A DNA stretch of 64,000 bases, from positions 1 to 64,000 of the IMG/VR virus record IMGVR_UViG_3300037076_000416; one strand, written 5' to 3'. Origin of the DNA: a virus. Each line of letters starts with the position of its first letter. The stretch's first letter is position 1. Position numbers and translations under genes: made by a program. The notes under the pieces are model-generated. The model did not search any database. It was not told where the DNA came from and saw only the letters and a program-made list of their open reading frames with translations. This document shows, in pieces, positions 1-9,750 of this stretch.

Positions 1-345
1 GGCCGCGTACTGGTGTTTGGGGCGGACCCTGCCGGCTGGTCCGTCGAAGCCGTCGCTGGTCCGCTCGTCGGCGGCTGGATCGCGCTGACGATCGTGGCCT
101 CAGCGACGCATTTGATCCCTGCGATCGGACCTGGCGATCCGACCGCTCACGGCCGGCAGCGTCACGTCCTTGGGCGTGCCTCGAACCTACGCCTTGCCGT
201 CATCAACTTCGGCGTGGCCTTCCTCTCCGCGGGGCCCCTGATTGGGATCGGAATGCTGACCGCAGCGGGTATCGTCGGCGTCGCCCTGGGCCTGGGTGCA
301 ACGGCCGTTCTACTCAGCGCCGCGATTCGGATTGGCATTGGCTGA
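1..345 (+). CDS. 3' end of an integral membrane protein (partial)
   Basis: The frame is open from the first base of the window, so this is the C-terminal part of a longer gene. The 114 visible residues are mostly hydrophobic. There is one membrane segment around the GGWIALTIVASATHLIPAI stretch and two more in the last 50 residues. A short basic loop (HGRQRHVLGRASNLR) lies between them, as expected for a cytoplasmic loop. I do not recognise the family; a polytopic membrane protein is all that can be supported. Confidence 0.55.
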   Translation, partial: GRVLVFGADPAGWSVEAVAGPLVGGWIALTIVASATHLIPAIGPGDPTAHGRQRHVLGRASNLRLAVINFGVAFLSAGPLIGIGMLTAAGIVGVALGLGATAVLLSAAIRIGIG

Positions 346-386
346 GTGGTTGGCGCCGAAGGCGTACCCAACACGATGGCGAGATC

Positions 387-614
387 GTGGGGCCGCAACG
401 GCAGCCCGTCCCGCTGCCGAGGCAACTCGCGACCATCGATGTCCTTTCGGGTGGGCGACTGAGCATCGGCCTCGAGTCGGCATTTGGAGCCGAGCTCCGA
501 GCCTTCGAGGCCTCGCTCGCCGGCCGCGAGGCGGGCACGATGATCTTGCTGGTGAGACGAACCCGTCGGCAACCTGTCGCGAGCGGATATCGAGCCAATC
601 GTGAGCGTCATTAG
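387..614 (+). pseudogene. Remnant of a luciferase-like (LLM) flavin/F420 oxidoreductase
   Basis: A short frame carries the string LPRQLATIDVLSGGRLSIGL. It closely resembles the conserved block of LLM-class oxidoreductases (typically AKQLATLDVLSGGRL). The usual neighbours of that block, an N-terminal beta barrel start and about 250 further residues, are absent in all frames. A decayed fragment is therefore the best reading. Similarity was judged by eye on one motif. Confidence 0.4.
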
Positions 615-1169
615 ACTGGCCGAGATGACATGGAACGCGCCATCCTGACCGCGCTCCACGGGGCCGACACCTGAGCGAGATGCGGGCGGTACCACTCCGT
701 CGTCTGGGTCTGGGTCAACGGGAGGACCAAGCTAAGGGCAACGCAAATCCTGGCACCTTACGCTAATCCTAGAGCGCAAAACCCGGCCGATTCTCACCTC
801 CATCCGATGGGCTCCGCAGCGTGGATGAAGTGGCTTCGCGCCGTCGGCTGGGGGCTTTTGCGCTGCATCTCAAGATCCGTGCCGCGAACCAAGGAACCGC
901 CGACGAATCGGCTGAAGGTCGTGGTGCGGACACTTGGTGGCCGCGCTTCGGATCTGCGACCCTCTGAGCCGCGCCATCTGATCGCTGTCATACGGGCATA
1001 GCACTCCGACGGCGACACGGTTCACGCTTGGAATCGGGCTCCTTGTCCTGCAGGTCACCGAGGACCGTAGTGCCCCGGGCCTGCCCCACGCTCGCCGTTA
1101 GCCCGTTTGTCAGCATGGCACGATTTAATCTGTCCTCGGCAATCTGCGCGAACTGGGTCCAAGGACGGG
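615..1169. other. Gene-poor stretch
   Basis: No reading frame here has protein-like composition on either strand, and I see no tRNA, repeat or clear hairpin. It separates the oxidoreductase remnant from the small coiled-coil gene that follows. Confidence 0.4.
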
Positions 1170-1187
1170 ATGGACGGGGGCACAGGA

Positions 1188-1640
1188 ATGGACGATCTTC
1201 GAGCCAGGTTCGACGAGGCTACACGGGCGGGGAACGAGAAGTTCGACGAGGTCCGGCGCCTCCGCGAGAAGAATGATCTCAACGTGGACGCGCTTATCAC
1301 TAAGACGATCCAGTTGCTCGAGCTGGCCGAAAAGGCCGAAGGGCTCAAGGACAACCCGGGGGTCGCGGCGGCGCTAGCGGGCATCCCAGAGTTGGTAGGG
1401 CGAGCCGAGGCCATCGATCAGCGTAACAAGGAGTTGGCCGTCAAGACCAAGGACGGGTTGGCCCGCCTATCGGAAGCGTGGCAGTACACGAATCGTGCTG
1501 GCGAGTTGTTATTCGAGGCCGCCGCCCTGGCGGCGTCGGGCACGAACCCCGCTGATCCTGCCTACCGTCGGATTGAAGAGGCGGTGGCCCTGCTCGAGGC
1601 GAACGTCGAACCGAGCGCGATCCCCGAGGATCGGGCGTAA
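1188..1640 (+). CDS. Hypothetical alpha-helical/coiled-coil protein
   Basis: About 150 residues, rich in Glu, Lys, Arg, Ala and Leu, with heptad-like spacing through DALITKTIQLLELAEKAE and the following 60 residues. It has no signal peptide or membrane segment. Two starts are possible: ATG at 1188, with GGGGG seven bases upstream, or ATG at 1170, preceded by AAGGA. The composition supports a real cytoplasmic helical protein, but I recognise no family. It lies beyond the 3' end of the Hma operon, on the opposite strand. Confidence 0.55.
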   Translation: MDDLRARFDEATRAGNEKFDEVRRLREKNDLNVDALITKTIQLLELAEKAEGLKDNPGVAAALAGIPELVGRAEAIDQRNKELAVKTKDGLARLSEAWQYTNRAGELLFEAAALAASGTNPADPAYRRIEEAVALLEANVEPSAIPEDRA

Positions 1641-1928
1641 GCAATGCAACCAAGCGATTGGATCGCCATGATCGCTATCGGACCGACCATCCTGGTCGCC
1701 TGGCGGTCTGGAGCCGTGACCGCAGCCCGCTCGACCGTGGACCGGAGCTCCGCCAGGCCGGACTTGATCAGCTCGACCGATCCGCCAGATGCGGACAGGT
1801 CCGACACGACGGCCTGGTGGCCGCCTCGAACAGCCGACTGGCCTCGGCGTGGGCCGCAGCCCGTCGCCGGTCACCTTGACCGCGAGCGGCCGCAGCCCGT
1901 CCATCATCGTCGTCAGCATCCGACCCAA
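1562..1928 (-). pseudogene. Small frameshifted gene, function unknown
   Basis: Protein-like sequence runs through three successive minus-strand frames. It begins with TMMDGLRPLAVKVTGDGL, shifts to AAHAEASRLFEAATRPS, then to SDLSASGGSVELIKSGLAEL with a hydrophobic stretch near the end. Each switch needs only a one-base change; for example, dropping one base near 1805 joins the second and third segments. Either a small gene has decayed or the assembly has indels. No family was recognised. Confidence 0.3.
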
Positions 1929-2167
1929 AGGAACCAGGGTAGGGATTCCTGGGCGGCATGTCGTTGCGATTCGCGACCCGGGTCAAGGCCAGCTGATACC
2001 TTCGTTGACGACCCGGATCGGACTGCCGCAGTGCACGTATTGGCGTCCGCTGGCGTCCATCGATGCTGCCGGTACGCACGGATCGGCGATTCGATCGAAC
2101 TTCACGACCGGGGTCGTGCGCCCCTAATGCTACCGTCGTTGCTACCGCCTCGACCCTTGACCATTGG

Positions 2168-3406
2168 CTACGCCACGCTCGATCCAGCTGTCCGGTCGAG
2201 TTCAGGTTCGGGCCATTTCGAATCTCGGAACCACCAGTCGGCAAGGGCGTCGGACATCTGCTCCGAGTCGACCTCGCGCTGGACCTCCGCGTCGCCCACC
2301 CTGGCGGTTCCGGGCAGCCTCTCAATGCTCTCAGTCGTGCCGTCAAGGTAGCTGTATAAGGCCCGCCACAGTTTGAGCAGATTCTCAACGTCGCTGTGAA
2401 GTGCCCAAATCCACCGGGCTGTGTAGCCTGAGATCTGAGCTGATGACCCGGGCCTATCGCGCTGGGCGGCTGCGAGGACCCGGGCCCGATCGCCGACGAC
2501 CGCCTTGTCCGTCCGGAATACCTCTGCAGTCCCTTCGAATTGCTGCATCGCTGCCTGGAGCGCACGCAGGCTCTCGACCGCCGACCCGGACACGAGCGTC
2601 GAGGTCGCGGGATCGTATTCAAGGAATAGGCCGCCGGTCAGAGCTTCTTGTAAAGCTGCCGCCCGAAGGACCCCAGGAGGGGGTAGCGCCATCGCTAGAT
2701 ACACGATCTTCTGCGCAGTTATGTGCTCCAGCGTGATCGAAGAAGTGAGGTCGTCCGGGATGGCTGGGAAATCGCCATCCTTCAACATCGTGATAGGCCG
2801 AGGCATGCTACCGGGCGCGACCTTAATCAGTAGCCGGGCGTTCCACCGTAATTCGTCCAACAGGTTGGCAGCTGCAACCATCCGAGGGAGTGGACCCCGC
2901 AGCCCCAGGGTTGCACGGAGCGCATCTGTTACTTCGCGAAATGAGGCGAAACCCTGAATCCAATTTGCTTCGTCGTCAGTCTCGGCCGTGCTCGCTTCGT
3001 CGATGAGATCGGTCACCGCCTGCCAGTCGTCGCTCTCGACAGGCGGCTCGACTGGGGCATTCCGATACAGGGTCAGCACGTCGCTTCTGACCAAGGTGAG
3101 CATCCGAGGACGAACGCCCGAGCTCCTCTTTAGGTCTCGCGCGTGCCGAAGCTCGGCACGAGTCACCGAGATTCCGCCCTTCGTCGTCGCGCCGGCACGA
3201 TAGCCGACGATGAGCACGTATATGTCCGCGTTGTCAATGCCAGCGAGGGACGCGGTAGCCGCCTCGCGATCCAATGGGTGAGGAAAGTCGGCGGTCTCAC
3301 TGGTTCGGACCTCGAAACCGTTCTCCTCAAACCAATACCGTAGGGCAGACCGAAGATCTCGAAGATCCTTGATCGTCGAGCTGACGAAGACGATCGGCTT
3401 GACCAT
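2168..3406 (-). CDS. DUF4062 domain protein
   Basis: A 412-residue protein whose first ~85 residues fit DUF4062. It opens with IVFVSSTIKDLRDLR, continues with an FEVRTSE segment, and has an ADIYVLIVGYRAG strand typical of this Rossmann/TIR-like fold. The remaining ~320 residues are soluble and unrecognised, with no NACHT or TPR signature visible. DUF4062 proteins are frequent in defence loci and are thought to be signalling or effector components. This gene follows the DUF499 gene in the same direction after a 252-bp gap, so it may be an accessory of the Hma operon with its own expression. The family call is firm; the role is inferred. Confidence 0.8.
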   Translation of the reverse strand: MVKPIVFVSSTIKDLRDLRSALRYWFEENGFEVRTSETADFPHPLDREAATASLAGIDNADIYVLIVGYRAGATTKGGISVTRAELRHARDLKRSSGVRPRMLTLVRSDVLTLYRNAPVEPPVESDDWQAVTDLIDEASTAETDDEANWIQGFASFREVTDALRATLGLRGPLPRMVAAANLLDELRWNARLLIKVAPGSMPRPITMLKDGDFPAIPDDLTSSITLEHITAQKIVYLAMALPPPGVLRAAALQEALTGGLFLEYDPATSTLVSGSAVESLRALQAAMQQFEGTAEVFRTDKAVVGDRARVLAAAQRDRPGSSAQISGYTARWIWALHSDVENLLKLWRALYSYLDGTTESIERLPGTARVGDAEVQREVDSEQMSDALADWWFRDSKWPEPELDRTAGSSVA

Positions 3407-3658
3407 TCGAGGAGGATAAGTCGCCCAGGGCGCTGCGGCTCGGCCAGACCGAATGACGCCGGTCCCCTAAGTCCCCGGGTTCTACAGACATCTGAGAGCG
3501 GGATCGCCGGCTTAACGCCGCCGCCTACGGGTTCACGTGCTAGGCCGTCGACGAGCGCCGGCGCTTATTTACCCAGCACGCCTATACGAATCCACCGGTG
3601 CCCGACGAGCGTCCTGGGCTGCGCGGCGCTCCATACGGCGCGCGATTTCTGGGTCGAA

Positions 3659-6600
3659 CTAATCCTTCTCCCAGTCGTAGACCCTGAAACGAAGCGTCTT
3701 CGCATTCTCCGAGATTGTGCGGACCGTGTCATCAGCGAAACCATCGGCAGCCGAATGCTCCGCCTCGACCTGAAGGGTGACGCGGAGGCGAACCTCCGTT
3801 TGCTGGGCTAGCCGGTCGATGACCTCGTCGACAATCTTCGTGAGCTCGGGAATGGGTCGTCGTGGATCGGTAAGGCTCACCTCACCATGGAAGCGCCTGA
3901 CGCGCCGGACGGCCTCGGTAGCTGCCTTGGGGTCCGACGGCGCCGGCTTCGGGAGCTGGTCGCCCGGCAATGGGTCTGGTAGAACCGAGCCGTCGACGAT
4001 CAGGCTCGTGGACGTGATAGGCGTTTCCGCGATACGGCCAGCGACGATCCCGCGGTACTCACCCGGGGCCTCTCGTGCGGCTGCGTAGGCGAACGTCTCC
4101 GACCGCCATAGAAGGCTCGACGATCCGTCCCGCACGGCACCTTCGAGGACGGAGATATCCCGCAGGCGAGGCAGATACGGGTACTGGGCGAACCAGCTCC
4201 ACAGTTGCTTCAGGCCGAAGGCGTGGTCGGCGGTCCACCTCTCCTTGAGCGCGCCATCGAGGACCAGCCGGAGATTCACGCCTCCAAACTTGGTGATCAG
4301 ATGCTCCTCGTTTCGGAGCTTGGCGCCGGCGCGTACGGCCAGGGGATCTGATCCAGACACCTTGACCGGGCGCACCGCCACCTTCGCCAGCGGGTCAGTT
4401 TGCTCCGGCACGAGGAGCCACTGGTAGGTCTCGGGGATCCGGGCGCGCGAGGACTCGTCCGCGCCGTCGCGCTGCGATTTGGCCTGGTTCCGCTGGAACG
4501 CATCGAGATTGAGTCGGCCGGCCTCACCGTCGTCGACGATTGCGCTCCAGGCGAGGTACTCGCGAACGGCCGTTGTCAGCTCGGCGAGCCGGAGGTGGTC
4601 GGCGACCAGGAAGACGAGCATGTTCTGGTTTGTGCGGGCCCCGGCTCCTCGGGAAGCGAGGATCTCTCCGGCCGCTGTGGCCGCCTTCGACGATGCGGTT
4701 TTGGCGTCGTGCGGGTACTCGGGCCCCAGCGCGACCAGCGCGACCTCGTCCTCGTCCGGCACGTCCGAGCCCGATTTCGGTGACGGATGGACACGGGCGA
4801 ACGGGCCCCGATCGGCAAGAGCGACCTTGAGCCGCCGCTCGATCTCCATCTCGACCCGGTCGTCGGCCTGCTGCTCGGCCCGGTCGCGGGCGAGCTGGTT
4901 GACTGACGGCTGGGTCGCGTACCAATAGCGACCGCTGTTCTCGTACAGGTAGGTCGCCTGGCCCGCGAGCTTGCGCAGGGCGTCACCGAAGGTCGCCGGT
5001 GTCTCGCCGGGCTGGACCGAGCCGAGGAGGATCCGTCGATCGTCGATGCCGCGGTTCGCGGCAGCTCGCAGCGGCGCTGAGCCGAGGAAGACGGTGCGTG
5101 CCACTCGGCGGGCGGCGGAGTAGCGACCGTACGTCCCGGCGTTCTCCTGGTCCAGCCGAAGCGGCAACGACCCCACGCCATCGACATCGCTCTCGATGAT
5201 CGGCTGCCAACCGTCGTCGAGGTACTGCGTCAGCTGCGGGAGGACCGCCGTGTCATCCAGGGGAACCGCGGCCGGCAGGATGAGGAGGTTGCCGTCCTGG
5301 CGCTCCCAGAGCGCGTGGACAACGGCCGCCATGAACTTGAGGACGCCGCGCGTCCGCTGGAACCGCTCGAGGGTTGACCAGTCGTCGAAGAGCCGGTCGA
5401 AGAGCTCAGGGTGGATCGGGTAGCAGTTCCGAATCCGGTCGAGGTACGCCTTTTCCTTCGTCTCGGCCGGGAAGCTCCCTTGGTGTTGCGCGTACATCTC
5501 GCCGAAACGCTGGACGACCTCGTCGCGACCCTTCGCACCATCAGGCGTGAGTGGCTCGAGGAGACGGCGGCGGACGATCTCGAACGACTCCTGCGCCGCT
5601 GCCGGGCGCCACGGGGCATCGACCCGATGGACCACGTGCTTGAGCGATTCGAGCGCCTTCTGCCCACCCTCCCCGCCGACCTCGATGGCCGAGGACGGCA
5701 GCGAGACGACGAGCAGGGCGCCCGGAACCTGATCGACCGCGCCGGTCAGCTGCTGGGCGAACGAGAGCGCGGCATCGAACGTCCCGCCCGGGAGTTCGTC
5801 CTTGCCCCACTGGAGCCGGGCATACGTCACCCACTCATCGATGAGGATGACGACCGGGGCATGGTCGGCAAGCAGCTTGCGCAGCGCGTCGGCCCCAGGG
5901 GGAACTGCTTGCCGGTCGGCCTCGGCGACGGTCGCGAACGCCTTCGCGCCGCCGAGTTTCCAGGCGAGCTCGCCCCACAACGTCCGGATCTCGGTGCCAT
6001 CCACCACCCGCGGCGTGATTGGCGAGAGCGCCGTGCCGACGAGCGCCGCCCGGGCGACGCGTGGGAGCACAGTCACCTTGGCGTCGGTCAGCACACCTTC
6101 GAGGCCCGGCAGGCTCGCGATCTGGACGGTCGGGTCGGCGAGGTGCCAGAGGGCAAGCATCGAGTGGGTCTTGCCGCCGCCGAATGTCGTCTGCAGGTCG
6201 AGGACAGATTCGCCACCGGTGCCGGTCAGTCGCCGAAGGGCACCGGTGAGCAGAAGCCGGAGCCCCTCGGTGAGGTACGTTCGGGCGAAGAACTCACGTG
6301 GATCGACGTACTCCTTGGCGCCCTCGCCCCGCGCCACCTGGGCGAGGTCTGCGGCGAACTCTGCCTGTCGGAAGTTGCCGGACGCCACATCGGGGTGCGG
6401 GGTGACGAGCGTTCGCCACGGCGCGAGTCCCTTGAGCGGCTCCGCGGAGACCGCCGTCGCCGTCGTTTGTTGCGCCTTCAGCTTCTTCGCGGCGTCGATG
6501 CTGTCGCTGAGCGCCGCGATCTTCGCCTTCAGGAGCTCGTCCGCCTGGGGCGCCGCCACGGCCCGCAGGAGCCGCTCAGCCGTGTCGAAGGCACGATAGA

Positions 6601-6925
6601 CGTCGTCGTTATTGAACGGTTTGCCGGTCCCGTGCGCCCAGCGGTTGCGGGTCTCACGGAGTTCGGCGACATAATTGCGTTCAGCCACCCCCAGCGTCTT
6701 CCCCAGGGTCTCCCTCCAGTGGAACTGGATGGCGTTGAGGAGGAACTGCGGGTCGTTCGGGTCGGACGAGGTGAACGAGCCGGTCGTCATTTCCTTCTCG
6801 GCGGCCACCGTTGACACCCAGGTCGGGCCATACGCCTTCGTGAACTCCTCCTCGACGACCGGTCTCAGGCCGGCCACGAGGACGTCGAGCATCCGCCCGA
6901 TGCGCTCCTTGTTCGTGGTAGCCAT
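3659..6925 (-). CDS. DUF499 ATPase with N-terminal Swt1-like HEPN domain (Hma system)
   Basis: A 1088-residue protein. Residues ~5-125 fit the Swt1-type HEPN domain, including the Rx4H motif RNRWAH (R93/H98) expected of HEPN RNases or their relatives. A P-loop follows (TTFGGGKTH, ~247-254), then a Walker B-like strand VVILIDEW (~358-365) and a long DUF499 body. It is the third gene of the operon, starting 11 bp after the methyltransferase stop. Together with the upstream helicase and DUF1156 methylase it forms the helicase-methylase-ATPase (Hma) defence set. The likely role is ATP-driven sensing or remodelling coupled to the methylase and helicase, with HEPN as a possible RNase effector. Domains are seen directly; the role is inferred from known Hma gene content. 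Confidence 0.88.
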   Translation of the reverse strand: MATTNKERIGRMLDVLVAGLRPVVEEEFTKAYGPTWVSTVAAEKEMTTGSFTSSDPNDPQFLLNAIQFHWRETLGKTLGVAERNYVAELRETRNRWAHGTGKPFNNDDVYRAFDTAERLLRAVAAPQADELLKAKIAALSDSIDAAKKLKAQQTTATAVSAEPLKGLAPWRTLVTPHPDVASGNFRQAEFAADLAQVARGEGAKEYVDPREFFARTYLTEGLRLLLTGALRRLTGTGGESVLDLQTTFGGGKTHSMLALWHLADPTVQIASLPGLEGVLTDAKVTVLPRVARAALVGTALSPITPRVVDGTEIRTLWGELAWKLGGAKAFATVAEADRQAVPPGADALRKLLADHAPVVILIDEWVTYARLQWGKDELPGGTFDAALSFAQQLTGAVDQVPGALLVVSLPSSAIEVGGEGGQKALESLKHVVHRVDAPWRPAAAQESFEIVRRRLLEPLTPDGAKGRDEVVQRFGEMYAQHQGSFPAETKEKAYLDRIRNCYPIHPELFDRLFDDWSTLERFQRTRGVLKFMAAVVHALWERQDGNLLILPAAVPLDDTAVLPQLTQYLDDGWQPIIESDVDGVGSLPLRLDQENAGTYGRYSAARRVARTVFLGSAPLRAAANRGIDDRRILLGSVQPGETPATFGDALRKLAGQATYLYENSGRYWYATQPSVNQLARDRAEQQADDRVEMEIERRLKVALADRGPFARVHPSPKSGSDVPDEDEVALVALGPEYPHDAKTASSKAATAAGEILASRGAGARTNQNMLVFLVADHLRLAELTTAVREYLAWSAIVDDGEAGRLNLDAFQRNQAKSQRDGADESSRARIPETYQWLLVPEQTDPLAKVAVRPVKVSGSDPLAVRAGAKLRNEEHLITKFGGVNLRLVLDGALKERWTADHAFGLKQLWSWFAQYPYLPRLRDISVLEGAVRDGSSSLLWRSETFAYAAAREAPGEYRGIVAGRIAETPITSTSLIVDGSVLPDPLPGDQLPKPAPSDPKAATEAVRRVRRFHGEVSLTDPRRPIPELTKIVDEVIDRLAQQTEVRLRVTLQVEAEHSAADGFADDTVRTISENAKTLRFRVYDWEKD

Positions 6926-6936
6926 CCGGCTCCCCT

Positions 6937-9750
6937 TCAGCTCTCGAAACCGAGGCTCGCCTGGGCCGACTCGCGCGATCGTGCCCGTTCGACACCGCGG
7001 ACGAGGTCCGGCCAGGCAACTACGAGTGTGTTGTATGCGCGGGCCTCTTCAGTCCAGCGCTTCCGCTCGGCTACGTGGTACAGGCGATAGGCGAGGTCGC
7101 GGGCGACCTCGCCGATGCCGCCGGTCTGGGCAAGAAGCGCGGCCGCGGCCGCCTCACCGTCGATGAGTAGGGCTCGGATGAGGCGCTGCATCGCCTCCCA
7201 CACAGGCACCCGCTCATCCGTCGCGGGGTCCCAATCAGCGCTGTACTCCTCGCGAGCGAGAAGCCGGACGCGGCCACGGGCCGCGGCCAGGATCCCCGCA
7301 TCGACAAGCCCTTCGATTGACGTGTTCTTCGCCTTTGAGAGGGTCTCGGACGTCCCGAACGCCGCGTCCTTCAAGCCGAACTGCTCGTACCAGGCGATCG
7401 CCCAGCGGGTGTCGGCGTCGAACTCGCCCTCCTGTTCGGTGAGGATTTCGTCTAGGGCTGTATTGATGAGCGCGAGCGCCGCGCGGACACGCATCACCGA
7501 GCCGTCGGGTTCGAGGACCTTGGGGTACCGGCTGAAGATCGCCATCCCCGGGCCGATCGACGCCTGGGCGAGATCCACCGGGGCGATGTTCCCATGCTGG
7601 AGCGTTCGGAGAGCCTCGGGCAGCTCACGTTTGAGCGCGGCAACGAAGTCCTTGCGCGTGGTGACCCCAGCCTCGCTCTGCCGTGGCCGGCACACCAGTA
7701 CGATGGACGAGGCAAGGGCGTTCGACCCGAGCGATCGCATCCTATTGCCGAGCTCGCTCCTCATGGGCCATGTCCCGTGGATGGCAAAGCCGGAGCGAAG
7801 CAGACCTTCGAGCATCGTTTCCCAGCCGGTCGATGCCAGCCCGCCGTCGCTCGCGTACCTGTCGTCGCTTTCGGTCTGCCTGAATGCGTAGTAGACGGTC
7901 ACCGGATACTCCGAGTCGACTTCCTCATGGACCTTTTCGAAAGCCTGTCCAAGGCCTCTCTCGAAGTGGTCGCGAGCTGCCTCCCGTCCTCCAAAGCGTG
8001 CGACGTCTGCAATGAGCTCGGCGGACTTAGGGCTCAGCACCGTGGCGAAGAGATCCGGCTGAACCGTCACCAGGGTCCGACGCAGCCACACGTAGAAGAA
8101 GTCGGAGAGATCGGCGTATGGGACGTTGTCGTAGTACGGCGGGTCGGTCGAGACGATCACGCGGCCAACAACTGTCGATCCTGCAGCGGCGTCTGCCTGA
8201 GTCACAATACCTGGCTGACCGCCCCCAAGTCCGGCAACCACCTTCGGTATGAACTCGAATGTCTTGTCCCAGCCACCTCCTGATGGGCCGATGGGGTTCG
8301 CCTCGGCGTAATCCCATGCCATCGGGATTGCCTGCCTCGCGAACATGTGACCCACATGCTGCTTGGCGGCATCCGGTCGCCATTGACATAGAGCGTTATT
8401 CAGGTCGGCCATTCGCCCAACCGCAAGACCGAGATAGGTCGCGACCGCATCGGCGTAGGCCTGGGCGCCGCTGTCGCCGCCGTGAAGAGCGGTCCGCTCG
8501 CTGTGGAAATCGGCCCCGAGGGCGTCGCGAAGGACACGTGAGCGCCCCTCGTGGACAAGATCGCTGTATGTCGTGAGGGCGACGAGCTGGCGGGGTGTGA
8601 ACAAGTCACAGAACCGTGTCAGCCCGTAGCGCGGCGCGCCCATATACTGCGGGTGCGTAGCAAGTTCCTCTTCTGGCCCCCATGAGGGGTTCGCCGAGTT
8701 GGCGACCCGGACCTGTTCCGCCTCGGGCGGCAGGTAGATCCGGCCACGAGTCCCTTCGGCTACGATCGCCACGAGCTGAGCGCCCATGCGCCCAGCACGC
8801 GACTCAGTCTTCATATGGTCGTCCGAAGCTGCTTGCTCACAGACGAGGCAGCGAAAGTTCGCGCCCCGGCCGGTCCTGGCCGGCTCGGGCACTACCCCAT
8901 GCGGCCCGCCGATCGTGAAGGAGATCGTCTTTGTCGCGCGGTTGACAAGGGGGACGGCCCACGCTTCCTTCCCCGGCTTCTTGCTGAGCTCGAACGAGCG
9001 GACGAGTGGCATCTGTGCGCCGCAGGCGGGGTTCGGGCAGGTCACCGTGCGGGCCCAGAGCCAGGCGACGACGGTCGCCTCCCCCCCGCCATGCTCCTTC
9101 GGGAGACGGACCATCGGGTAGAGGTGGCTAATGCGGCGCTCAGCCTCGTCACTCATCCAGGCGCCGTAGCGGCGGACATCTTCGGCGAGCCCGGCAGCAC
9201 CCTTCCAAGTGCCCGTGCCGCCCACGCCGCGACGAGCGTCAGGGTGGACCGGCGGTCGGTTGACGAACTCCGGCGGGATTTCGATGAGCGCCTTGGTGAT
9301 GAGGACTGCGACCGGGTTGAGGTCGCTCGCGTAAGCCGCCAACCCCAACCGCTGGGCCTCGAGCGGGATGCTACCGCCGCCGCAGAAGGGATCCAAAACG
9401 AGCGGCGGGTTACCGCCGGTGGAGCGGCGGATCTCCGCTCGGGCTTCTTCGAGGACCGCCTCGTTCGTGGTGTTCTCCCACTGAACGAGCCGCTCGATGA
9501 TCCCGAACAGCCTGGTCCGCTCATCCTCCTGGGCCTTCTTAGTCGGGAAGTGCTCCGCGTCAGATGAGGGATCGTCGACCAGGCTGGCGAAGAGGACGGC
9601 CCGACAGGTAGCGAGCGGCTTGCGAGACCACCATAGGTGGAGCGTGCTCGGGTGCCCGTGGCGGATGCTCTTCTCCCGAGCCGACGCGACGTTGATCGCC
9701 TCGAGCGGGAGCGCGACCTCGATGAGTTTCCGCTTGGGTTGATCGCTCAC
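6937..9750 (-). CDS. DUF1156 DNA adenine methyltransferase (Hma system)
   Basis: A 937-residue protein. DUF1156 occupies residues ~6-60, with the characteristic HPSTLHLWWSRKPLATCRAV block. The SAM-binding motif is DPFCGGGSIP (~120-129) and the catalytic DPPY is at ~536-539 (STDPPYYDNVPYADLSDFF), as expected for amino-methyltransferases modifying adenine or cytosine. Between them are a Cx4C (238-243) and a CxxC (301-304), probably a zinc ribbon. The start overlaps the helicase stop by four bases (ATGA), so translation is coupled. It probably marks host DNA as self for the helicase/ATPase partners. The target sequence cannot be read from the DNA. Confidence 0.9.
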   Translation of the reverse strand: MSDQPKRKLIEVALPLEAINVASAREKSIRHGHPSTLHLWWSRKPLATCRAVLFASLVDDPSSDAEHFPTKKAQEDERTRLFGIIERLVQWENTTNEAVLEEARAEIRRSTGGNPPLVLDPFCGGGSIPLEAQRLGLAAYASDLNPVAVLITKALIEIPPEFVNRPPVHPDARRGVGGTGTWKGAAGLAEDVRRYGAWMSDEAERRISHLYPMVRLPKEHGGGEATVVAWLWARTVTCPNPACGAQMPLVRSFELSKKPGKEAWAVPLVNRATKTISFTIGGPHGVVPEPARTGRGANFRCLVCEQAASDDHMKTESRAGRMGAQLVAIVAEGTRGRIYLPPEAEQVRVANSANPSWGPEEELATHPQYMGAPRYGLTRFCDLFTPRQLVALTTYSDLVHEGRSRVLRDALGADFHSERTALHGGDSGAQAYADAVATYLGLAVGRMADLNNALCQWRPDAAKQHVGHMFARQAIPMAWDYAEANPIGPSGGGWDKTFEFIPKVVAGLGGGQPGIVTQADAAAGSTVVGRVIVSTDPPYYDNVPYADLSDFFYVWLRRTLVTVQPDLFATVLSPKSAELIADVARFGGREAARDHFERGLGQAFEKVHEEVDSEYPVTVYYAFRQTESDDRYASDGGLASTGWETMLEGLLRSGFAIHGTWPMRSELGNRMRSLGSNALASSIVLVCRPRQSEAGVTTRKDFVAALKRELPEALRTLQHGNIAPVDLAQASIGPGMAIFSRYPKVLEPDGSVMRVRAALALINTALDEILTEQEGEFDADTRWAIAWYEQFGLKDAAFGTSETLSKAKNTSIEGLVDAGILAAARGRVRLLAREEYSADWDPATDERVPVWEAMQRLIRALLIDGEAAAAALLAQTGGIGEVARDLAYRLYHVAERKRWTEEARAYNTLVVAWPDLVRGVERARSRESAQASLGFES

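Noticed and set aside
3566-3658. Read-through extension of the DUF499 protein after its TAG stop
   Set aside because: The next ~29 codons are in frame and protein-like (EIARRMERRAAQDARRAP), but they do not resemble any expected domain and no recoding signal is visible.
5411-6814. 467-codon open frame opposite the DUF499 gene
   Set aside because: Composition is low-complexity and Arg/Glu rich. The opposite strand carries HEPN and P-loop motifs, so this is a shadow frame.
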